DNA of 64,000 bases from Caprella mutica (taxonomy: Eukaryota; Arthropoda; Malacostraca; Amphipoda; Caprellidae), in the NCBI GenBank assembly GCA_947561585.1, contig CANNZV010002564.1:1-64000 (forward strand), read 5' to 3'. Below the pieces are notes generated by a model. It was given only the letters and a program-made list of their open reading frames with translations. It was not told where the DNA came from and made no database searches. The translations under genes and the position numbers were made by a program. Of this stretch, positions 22,969 through 34,900 are shown one piece after another (position 1 is the first letter of the stretch; every line of letters begins with the position of its first letter).

Positions 22969-25900
22969 CTCTGGCTGTCATAGCTATTTAGAGGGGGCAG
23001 CAAGGTGAAGTGGTCTATGCAGTCGTTGAGCCAAAGAAGTGGTAGACTCTTAATGTGAGTCATGTCGTACTTAACCTGTGGCTCCGAGTCTTTACCTGTG
23101 CAGGAAGAAAATAGTTGATGGATTCTTAGTGAAAATTGTTATATAGGATAAGTTCTTAATTATCGGTCAGTTCCACATTTTCGGACATGTAAGAAAAAAC
23201 TATGATACCTGAAGGTATCTATGATACCTGAAGGTGAATACCAGTGACAGTAAAACTTAAATAATAATTGTTAGCTATATTTAGCTCTAAATATTTTTTT
23301 CTTAACTGACAGTAACTGTGGAACTGCCCGATAATTAAGAACTTATTCCATCGACTCAAATTAAAAGATATTAAGTTTAAAAAGGGACTTACCCTCCTGG
23401 TAGATGATGTAGTGACTGCAGTCTCTTAGCAACGAGTTCTCTGCTGCGTGATAGGGGACGGTACGCTCGGAAGGAGGGATCTTCTCCGGGTGGGGTTCTC
23501 GTAACAGCAACTTGCCTCCCCCCGCTCGGACGAGACCCTCCAGTTCTTTTTTTGGAGGGGCATCAAATGTTCCATGGAGGAAAACATTGCAACCACTCAA
23601 CAGACTTGGCAACTGAAGAACATTTAAAAGAATTATGTAGCGTTCAAATTTAAATATAATTTCTCGATTTTAAGTTGCACTTTATTCAACCCTTTTAGCT
23701 AATTGCTGTAAAAAAAGTTAAGAATTTTCAAACAAGAAGAATTATCAAATCTAAATAGTTTATACAAACACTCATAGCTAACACATTAAAAATAATAGCA
23801 ACTTCCTTTATGAAATAAAGACATGAGGGTAAAGCTTCAAACACCAGAAGCGAATCAACTAATATCTATCAGTTGAAAGTTATTATTGAATAAAAAACTC
23901 CTTGCATCTTCACAATAAATATACTTTAGCTAATATTTTTTTAATAATGACCTAGTGAATTTTTCTTTGGAGTTCCCATTAACTTTATTTAATTTTTCAT
24001 CCAGTAGCTAACTATCGAATTGGCATTTGGTAATTGGACTTCACCCTAAGGCCCGCTTCACACTTGTTTTTTAACACCGTAGAGAAAACTCATTAAAATG
24101 TGTTCACACTTGTGTTTTTTATTGCAGAAGGAAAAAACACATAAAAAGATATTTTTATCGCTGTAACACTAAACTACACGCGTTTTTTCCCCACAGTGTT
24201 AAAAAAGGTGTGAAGTGGGCCTGAGATCAAAATTATTTCATATTCTATTTCCAGATTAAGCTCTGTTTAATCTTTTATGCATTTAATCAACTGCCATGCT
24301 ATTTATAATCTCTGTACAGATGGACACAACAACAACATTTGACATATATTAGTCAGCTAAATTCATTTAGCTACTTTGCGAGTCAATAATCTTTAATGAA
24401 TAACATGACATGAAATAAATAACTCGCAGTAGCTACACGTTGATTTGCTAGATATGCATGCTAATAATGGCTCACCATTTTGTGAGCATTGACCCTAGCT
24501 TTGGAGGGTGCTCGACTGTTTGCGTTGTGGTTTGAACCAGTCACTTCAAAAGCCTCTTCTTCAACCAAAGAATGGTCAGAAAGACAAGCGTCAATATCTG
24601 TTGAAGAAGTAGGTAAATAAAGCAAGGATCTCAACACAATACTTAATAACATAGAAATTTACTCTCTATAGCTAATACAAGTTTCATCACACAACCGATT
24701 GTTATATTTACTATTAGCTAGTTCTATTTAATATCGCAATCCTGTAGCTACATCCGCACACCAAACTGGACTGGGGTGCGGAATGTACAGGTGATCAACA
24801 TTATTTCTATCAGGGGCCGTACACACGCTGGGTTTTTTAAAGTCGTTCCACCAAACTTTTTGCTAAGCTCCTCCTACTTTTTCCACAAGATTTTTGAATT
24901 GTTTGAGAAAAAAATGACATACTTGTTATTATATTTTAGTTGGTATCCATGGTACCAGCAGGTATCATGGATACCAACTAAAATAAAATAACAATTATAA
25001 CGTTTTTTCTTATATTCTTGTGGAAAAAGTAGGAGGAGATTAGCAAAAAGTCTGGTGGACCGACTTTAAAAAACCCTGCGTGTGCACGGCCCCTCACTCA
25101 CATTTGTGTGACAAGATCCACTTTCCACTTGCTATCCCCATGAGGAATTTTCCAGTTCTTTTGAGGCACACGTTGTCCTCTTCTTTGCACTGTACTATCA
25201 CGTGGGTAACTTCAGAACTGTCGAGAGGATGGTACTTACTTCAGTCTTTAGAATATTAGTAGCTAGCTAATAAAATCATACTGTATCAATAGAAATTAAT
25301 GAAAATATTAGCTAAGAGCAATTTGAAAACCATTAACATTCCTTACAAAAACAGCATTGAATTTTTTTATAGATATTATCTTGCAAGATAGCTAAAAAAA
25401 AAGACTATTCTCACAACAGATAGCATTTTCAAATAATCAAATTAGCAATTTCGCTTAAATTTTGATATTAACTCATGCAACCTTTTGTATAGCTACTAAA
25501 AATAATAAACTATAGCCTAAAGCAGAAAGAGCATAAAAAATCTAATATATTTTCTACTTTAATAGGCAATATTAAAATTCTTAACATGTAATCTTAGTGT
25601 CTAATTTTTAATGCATAGAAAATGTAATAGATTTTATATTCTCTTTCTTCCTTTTGTGAATTGTAAGATTGTAATTTTCAATGCACTGAACTCACGAGAA
25701 TTCCATGACGAGTCTAACTCTCAGCATCCTAGAGAGTTGAGAAAGTTTGCTGGAGAGTTCAGGAGTGAGATTAGAGCCGGTGAGTACGGGAGTGCGAGTA
25801 CTGATGGGGACAGTGGGAGTTACTCCCCTCAAGAGAGAGTTGTCAGGGAGAGTAGATAGTGCTGAGAGTAGCTCTGATGAACCGGAACAGAGTCTAGCAA

Positions 25901-28900
25901 TGTCCCTGTGGAAAATATTAGTTATAGTGACTAGTAGTTATAGTGACTAGTAGTTATAGTGACTAGTAGTTATAGTGACTAGTAGTTATAGTGACTAGTA
26001 GTTATAGTGACTAGTAGTTATAGTGACTAGTAGTTACAGTGACTAGTAGTTATAGTGACTAGTAGTTATAGTGACTAGTAGTTATAGTGACTAGTAGTTA
26101 CAGTGACTAGTAGTTATAGTGACTAGTAGTTATAGTGACTAGTAGTTATAGTGACTAGTAGTTACAGTGACTAGTAGTTACAGTGACTAGTAGTTATAGT
26201 GACTAGTAGTTACAGTGACTAGTAGTTACAGTGACTAGTAGTTACAGTGACTAGTAGTTATAGTGACTAGTAGTTATAGTGACTAGTAGTTATAGTGACT
26301 AGTAGTTACAGTGACTAGTAGTTACAGTGACTAGTAGTTACAGTGACTAGTAGTTACAGTGACTAGTAGTTACAGTGACTAGTAGTTACAGTGACTAGTA
26401 GTTATAGTGACTAGTAGTTATAGTGACTAGTAGTTATAGTGACTAGTAGTTATAGTGACTAGTAGTTATAGTGACTAGTAGTTATAGTGACTAGTAGTTA
26501 TAGTGACTAGTAGTTACAGTGACTAGTAGTTACAGTGACTAGTAGTTACAGTGACTAGTATTTATAGTGACTAGTAGTTATAGTGACTAGTAGTTATAGT
26601 GACTAGTAGTTACAGTGACTAGTAGTTATAGTGACTAGTAGTTATAGTGACTAGTATTTATAGTGACTAGTATTTATAGTGACTAGTAGTTATAGTGACT
26701 AGTAGTTACAGTGACTAGTAGTTACAGTGACTAGTAGTTACAGTGACTAGTAGTTACAGTGACTAGTAGTTATAGTGACTAGTAGTTACAGTGACTAGTA
26801 GTTATAGTGACTAGTAGTTACAGTGACTAGTAGTTACAATGACTAGTAGTTACAATGACTAGTAGTTACAGTGACTAGTAGTTACAGTGACTAGTAGTTA
26901 CAGTGACTAGTAGTTACAGTGACTAGTAGTTACAGTGACTAGTAGTTACAGTGACTAGTAGTTACAGTGACTAGTAGTTACAGTGACTAGTAGTTATAGT
27001 GACTAGTAGTTATAGTGACTAGTAGTTATAGTGACTAGTAGTTATAGTGACTAGTAGTTATAGTGACTAGTAGTTACAGTGACTAGTAGTTACAGTGACT
27101 AGTATTTATAGTGACTAGTAGTTATAGTGACTAGTAGTTATAGTGACTAGTAGTTACAGTGACTAGTAGTTATAGTGACTAGTAGTTATAGTGACTAGTA
27201 GTTATAGTGACTAGTAGTTACAGTGACTAGTATTTATAGTGACTAGTAGTTATAGTGACTAGTAGTTATAGTGACTAGTAGTTATAGTGAATATCATACA
27301 AACTATTTTGGAGTCATGCAGACTATAATCTACATCCGTCCTTAAAGTGTTCATAAAGTTAGGTACTCACTCTGGAGTTTTCCCCATCATGTCCCTGACA
27401 GTAGCATCTGCTCCGTACTTTCTCAGCAACACTACAATGGAGTCTCTGCCGTGCTCCACTGCGTCGTGAAGCGGAGTAGTGTTACCTATAGGAGACGTAT
27501 AGGATGAGTTACGAGTTATCGGTCAGTTCCATATATACGGTCAGAAGAAAAAATTATATAATAATAGCTAATTGTTTCATTTTTTTGGTATCCATGATGC
27601 CTGTAGGTAGGTAGGTAGCTATCATGGATACCTACAACTGAAAATTAGAATAATAACCACTGTATCCTTTTTCCTCATAACTGAAGAGTTGGAACTGACC
27701 GATAATTCATACCTTACCCTAAAGTTAAGAGAAAATTGATCTACTCAGAGAATGGGTGTTAATAAAGTAGCTAATAATAGGTTAAACTGAAATTTAAAAA
27801 GATTAGCTAGCTAGATTAGTTCAAGACCTATGCTACTGCAACTTTTCCAAGTAGCTAATTTTGAGTGAAGAAAATGGAACATAAAGTTAAATTATGAATT
27901 ATCAGTCAGTTAGCTACACTTTCGATCATATACATTTTTTTTAGTAATTATTATTCAACTTCAATTTAAATTGGTAGGTATCCTCAGTACCTTCTGGTAT
28001 CATGGATACCAATTAAAATTGAAATAAATAGTAATTATTATATGACCGAAGATGTGAAACTGACTAATAATTCATAACTGTCCCTATTAGAAACTTTCAA
28101 GATTTTTTAGTAGCATGGATTGACTTTTTTAACTCTCCACAGCCCCACCTTGCCAACTAGGCACATCGATGAGTGCTCCAGCGCGTATCAGCTGCTCTGC
28201 TACCTTCACATGTCCGTACTGACATGCTTCATGTAGAGGAGTCCATCCTGCGTGATCCCTAGTGTTGGGGTTTGCGCCCTCGGACAACAGCCTGCAGACA
28301 CTTTCTAGATCACCCTGAGGGGGAAAATGAAAAGTTTATTGAAATCAAAAATAAAATTACACAGGGTATAATGCATGGTAAAATCTACAAATATTTTTCT
28401 TAAATAATATCGAGCCCATAATAGACTAATGCTGGTCTTTTGGGCAAATTAGGGTGAAGAAATTACTAGAAAAAAAGTAGTGAGATCTAGTCCGAAAAGA
28501 TCCATTCAAGTAGTGGATATAATTTAGCTAAGGGCTTGTTTTTTAGGATTTATGTAGCTACCTGTTATTTAGTACATTATCTTTTATTCAATAAAATTGT
28601 ATCATTGAAATGTTTAGGTTTTTTCACATCTTTTTATACACAATTCAAACAATATTAAAACTTCATCACAGCCGAACGCTAATCTGAACATAATTAAAAA
28701 GTACTAATCTTTGCAAAGAAAGAATAATATTAACACCAGAATGATATTATCCACTTCATCATAGATAACGTGTGATGTCATCAAAACATTGCATTTTGGG
28801 ACACATTTTATAGCTACATGGAAAGTGGGATTCATCAATAGATTCTAAACCATTAAGGTTGGTATCGATGATACCTGCAGATATCATGGATACCAACTGA

Positions 28901-31900
28901 AATAAATAATAATTATATCGTTTTTTCTTATATTCTTGTGGAAAAAGTAGGAGGAGCTTAGCAAAGAGTCTGGTGGAAAGACTTAAAAAAAACCTATTTG
29001 TGTACAGTCCTTTAAAATAGAAAAGTTAGTCTGCAGTGATGCATTTCATATATGGAAAGGGGATTAATTTATTGAAATTCTATACCATGAAAAGAGAAGA
29101 AGTAAATTTTTTCGGAGCCACAAACTAATCAAAAGCATCAAAATTAATATTTTTTGGCCGTGGTTACTAGTCACAGTATTATTAATAATTAAAAAATAAT
29201 AAGTTTGAATTTGGAGAGTAAATGATAATTTTGTTAAATCAATAGCTATATGTATTGATAGGTGCTAGGACGCTTCGTTACTGGACGTTTCGTACCCGGA
29301 CGTTTCGTTACTAGGACGTTTCGTTTCTAGAACGTTTCGTTTCTAGGACGTTTCGTTTCTAGGACGTTTCGTTTCTAAGACGTTTCGTTTCTAAGACGTT
29401 TTGTTACTAGGACGATTAGTTACCAGATTTTTCGTTCCGAATAGCTACAAAATGTTTTTTTTTAATTTGAAATGAGTTATAGACTAAAAACTATACCAAT
29501 CCCATACATCATATATTATAAATAGTACTGATTTTTTTCCCCTATGCTGACCCAATTACCAGAAATTTTCAAACATATTAGAAAATAGTATATAAGTATA
29601 AGATTAAAGAGTTGAAATGTTAAATTATATAATCTTTTTTATATGATCGAAAATAGTTATTACTTTCGCAAAATTGTGGAAGGTTATGTTTTTTTTCCTT
29701 AAGTTATTTTCATTCGGTAACTTGTAAAATCTGTTAATTTTGAAAACATTTTCGGAAATATGAAAAAACAAAAGATTTTCCTAATGTAGGCAGTGGAGCA
29801 AGCCCAAGTTCTCGGACTGAACCACCTTTTCGATCGTGTGAGGAAAAATAAAATGGATTTATTGTTATTTAACTTCTATATCGATTGGTATTCATGATAT
29901 TTTCACTTCCATCCTTTCTAATCAAAGACATTAAGAGATAATTGGTAATTTTAATATCTCTGATTATAATCAATAAATAACCAAACTAATAAAAAAAAGT
30001 ATAAAATGTAGTCGGCAACCAATTTCAAATAAAAAAAAATAGTTTCCATGTCTTAAAACATAACGAAAAAGCTGGTAACGAATAGTCCTGGTAACGAAAG
30101 GTCGTAGTAACGAAACGTCTGTTAACGAAACATCTGGGTACGAAACATCCAATAACGAAACATCCGGTCACCCTATTGATAAAACATAACTACTTGAATT
30201 CAACATTAAGCTATTTAAGAAAAGTTTACCTACCACAATAAAGTGAAAACAAACAATTGAAAATATATCTATAACAATAGCTAGGTACCTTAACAGAAGC
30301 AACTTGGAGAGAAGTTTCTCCCTTGGAATTTCTTTTATCCACTTTAGGTGTAGAAGGAGGATGTGCAAGAAGAGAACTGTTGCCTGAAATTTTAGAAAGA
30401 TCTTCAGCAAGCGAATAAAGAACAGAAATATGAGATAGTAAAGGGCTTTACACACGCAGGGTTTTTTAAGTCTTTCCACCAGACTTTTTGCTAAGCTCCT
30501 CCTACTTTTTCAGCGAAAATATAAGAAAAAACTATATAATTATTTATATTACTTTTACTTTTGTTACTCCTACTTTTTCTACGAGACTTCTGAATTATCT
30601 ATACTAATAATTTCCCTTGTGTGTTTATTTATTTATTTATTTGGTGTCCGCTTTTACACTATGGTTATTAAACATGAAGAATGTAACTATGATATGCACG
30701 GGAATATATTGACTTTATATTCAAATTCCCCTGTTTTTATTCAATTTTTAAATGTATTTTATCTTTAAAATAAATTAGACTATGCAGAAAATATAATTTT
30801 AATTGAATTCATTAAAAGTAACCTAATGACGGGTAATAAATTGGTAATAAGATAAAACAATATAATTATTATGGGTGTGTACGGCTCTAAAGAAGCTGGT
30901 TACCCTGATTCTTTTGATATAAATTAGTAAAATCCAATCGAATAAAACTAACCAACAAGTAACAAGGTTGATGGTAAGGGAATATTAAAGCTTATTGAAG
31001 ATATTGAAAAATGTTAAAAGTCAGTTCACGTAAAAAAAAGCAACATACATTTATGAAATTCAAACCAATAATAAATTACTACCAACCTGAAGTTGGAGTG
31101 GAAGGGGCAGAGTTCCTGTAATTCTTTTTGGTGACTGCAGGGCTCATTGGCACCTTTTTTGTTATGATAGGAGCTGTAGGAATGGCATCTGTAGGGGGCG
31201 TGTAGGGAGGGGCACAACCTTCTGCACCTGATAGACATTCGCATCTTTCACTTTCGGCCAATTGATATAGAAACTATTCACAGAATATTGAACAGAACAT
31301 GGATTTATTTTCTGCCCAAGAAGATCCAACTATTATGATTGGAATTTATAAAAGGGCTTGTTTGGAAATGTATATTGTATAGTTCTTTTCAATAAAGTTG
31401 TATCCTTGTATATTTCCTGTTTGAAAATTAAACTCAGACGTAGCTATTCAACTGCCAAAAAATTCTATTCAATTTCACACTTCAAATGTTATTGATAATC
31501 ATAGCTAGGTACACAGTTTTACATAACATACCAGCTGGAGGTGAGATTTTGTGACTTGTATCAAGTTTTTGTAACTTGTGGGTTGATTTCTTCTTTGAAA
31601 TAACAGTAGTGTTTACTTTCGGTTTGGCAGCAGAGATGTTCATTTGTTGTCTGGCAACCTCTGCCATATGGCTGTTGTAGCTGCTATTCAAAGTCGACTC
31701 TATGATAGTCGCAGGAATACTGAAAATTGAAGTAACATTCAAATTAACAACTTAACCACCTCTCGCTTGGATGCTGTAGGATAAAGCACACTATGAACAG
31801 CGACGATGATAACAACAGTAATATGATATTGTAACAAAATAAGAAGAATCATTATCAATTTCCATTGTACTATTGTATGATCTCCAGTCAACGTCTGAAC

Positions 31901-34900
31901 TCAAAACGCAGTTACCAATACATAGTCAACATATTAATGGTTAAAACCCTCTTACCTGATATCTTTGCCAGTAATCACACTCAGCAAATCTTCAGCTGCT
32001 GACGACAGGTCATCAATCATTCTATTTTGCTTCATTTCAGCAGGTGGACAGTGTGAGCCACACCTCGGACAAACATCAGGAGGGGAAACAGAGGAGTAAC
32101 ATTGCCGACAGAAGGAGTGATGACATGGTAAATCAACTGGATCAATAGCTCTTGATTTGTCACTGAAAAATAATAAACATTAAAGTGATATTCTTTTCTT
32201 AGAAAACCATGAGATATAATTAGCTAGTAGGGCGACGCTTTAAATTTTAAATGTAATCTGATAATCTTTGCTAACAAATATTATAGTCTCTAGGACTGTA
32301 TCAATACTCATTATAGTGACCATTTTTTAGGTAGGTATAATGATGGGAGTATCAAAATATCGGTGATTTTTAGATATCAGTGTATCGGTATTGGCAGATT
32401 ATCAATAGTACCAATATCAAGTATTGGTGTTGGTGATAATTATGATACTTGTTTTATCTGCATGTTTTAAAATATGGACAAAGTCACCAGTATATTGGCA
32501 ACTTTTGAGAAGTTGAAACTTGAAAAAATGTATATAACAAGTAAATCACTGATTATCACTCATAAAACACCACTCTGCATGATGCGTCTCTTCTCCTGCA
32601 GAGATTTTAATTTCAGAGACAGTTACTGTCTGACTCTTAGAAGCTGATTCAGAATCTTCCGCAGCTAAATTAATGATTACATTGGAATTAATTCAAAATC
32701 GCCAGCAGCTAAATTAAATAATTAAAGGTAGCATAGAAATTAATTCAAAATCTTCAATACCAGCAGAGACCTAAAATTTCTAAAATTGGGCTCAGATTTG
32801 TCCAGTCTTGAGTCTGCAGAATATGGGAGATATTTGGGATATTCTCTCTGAACAATTTTTAATTAATTCCTAAATTTGCATTAACTTTGCTACTAAGTTA
32901 TCAACACTTCTGAATTAATCTATATACTGTATACATTCATTTTACTACAAACAGAATAAGAGATCTCTACGAGATTTGTCTTTGCACAGAGAGACGAGAG
33001 TCTCTGTTCCATATTCTAAAATATGTTTCCATATATTGGAGAAATGTTCGATATTCTGCAGTTTGCCTTTGGAACATTTTGCCTCTCTGGAATTCATTCC
33101 TATATTTATATTAATTTTGCTATGAACACTTCTGAATAAATCCCAGACTGTATTGCATGGTAAATTCCACCGACATGTCGGTGCAATTTTTTCCTCTTTG
33201 ATTATAATATTCTAGTAAGGTCGGTGGAATTTTTGCTATTTTCGGTGGATAAAATCATAAATTGGAAAAATGTTGGTGGATCAGCCAATTTATTGGAAAT
33301 TTATGGTGGATTTTTTCAGCTTTTTGAAAAAGTCCGTGAGATTTTGGGCACCAAATACAGACTGGAGTAAATTAGTCCTAAGCCTATTACTCCTATATAT
33401 TTCATATAGGAATTCAATTTCAAATTGAACTCTGCATGCTATACTACTATTACTACATGCTTTACTAATACTCCAGTCTGCATGCATAATCAGTCTTCAG
33501 ATATTTAATTTTTGGGGCAATTTCTCTCCAAAAATTTTCCTATTTCTCTCCAAAATGGCCAAAAATCTCAAACTTCTCTCCACTAATTACATGTAAACAT
33601 AGGAATTTATTAGGAAATTGTCGCCAGATAATTCAGGAGACTAATTTCAAGGCCTCAATAGTTGCCGGATAAACTTCACAACTTCATGCATCTTTTGCAG
33701 ATTGGCTAATACTAAACACGTTACACTACTACACTAGTAGTAGGCTAGTACTAGTAAATAGGGTTAATCATTAATAAACTCCACTGTCGAGTGTTCATGA
33801 GTAACTCTGTAGTCTGATAGAATTTGAGTGGGTGAGCTAGATCCAGAAGCAGAATGCAGGACGCAGAGGACGGCCACTGGCACACTTTGGAAAAAGTGGT
33901 CTTTTCTGATGGATTAATCTCTCTGTTTGAGTTTAGCAAACCTTAAAATACAGTAATAAATTAATGGGAACTGTATAATCTGCAGCAATTAGCCTCTTAA
34001 ATTCATCGGTTAGCCTAAGGTATTTTCCAGTGTGGCCACTGGCCAGAACCTGGTCACAGAACATTGAATAAGAAGAAGCTCAGATCGAACGTGTACACAT
34101 GGTGTACACTGTCGTAAAATTTCAACCAATCACGTCCATTGATCGCTGACGTCACTATAAACACTCTCTCGAAAACAGTTTGAGCGTGCATTCTACCTCA
34201 GCTCATTATCTTTGCTGGGAGTCATATCTTCCTACCAAATTATGTACACGATTATCTATATTCTATAGCCCAGCTACTAAGCAATAATAAACTAATCTTC
34301 TTTGCAACAAACACAAATCGACACCATTTCGGTTGTAATACGCATTCAAAATACGGACTCAAACAGAACTGGTGAAACGAAGCCTCTGATTGGCTGAATG
34401 GCTCTAGTTTAAGTGACGTCACTGTAAACGGCACTCAAGAGTAATATAATGGGATATACACTTCTTCTTCTATTCAATGTTCTGTGGACCTGGTGAACTG
34501 TTCTCCAAGAAAACCTCTATTTTGGCTTCTGTTCTCAGTAAAATACATGTAAGCATAGAGGGAAATTTAAGTCTTAAGATTGTTCGCACAGAAAATGTTA
34601 AAAATGTCCCATATTCTGCAGACTGGAGTCTGGAAAAATAGATGCTTTCTGATGAACTAATTACTCTGTTGGAGTTTTAAAGACTTCAAAAATTAATGGT
34701 AAATTGCTAAAAATTGTATAATCCGCAGCATTTAGCATATAGAGTTCCATGTTTCAAAGTATGGACAAAGTTGCCAGTATACTGGCGACTTATAAAGGGT
34801 GAAATAAGTTGAATAACATATAAATAACAAGTAAATCAGTTAAAATCACTAATAAAATAGTCTCAAGAGATGCATATGCATCAGACAAAAAGCATTAGCA

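Noticed and set aside
25611..25950. Plus-strand frames of 67-82 codons
   Set aside because: They lie opposite BARD1 exon 8, whose minus-strand frame matches the ankyrin-BRCT linker of BARD1.
33751..33939. Minus-strand 62-codon frame in BARD1 intron 1, considered as a missing BARD1 exon
   Set aside because: It encodes no zinc ligands, and the exon at 36454-36536 joins exon 2 in exact phase to complete the RING.
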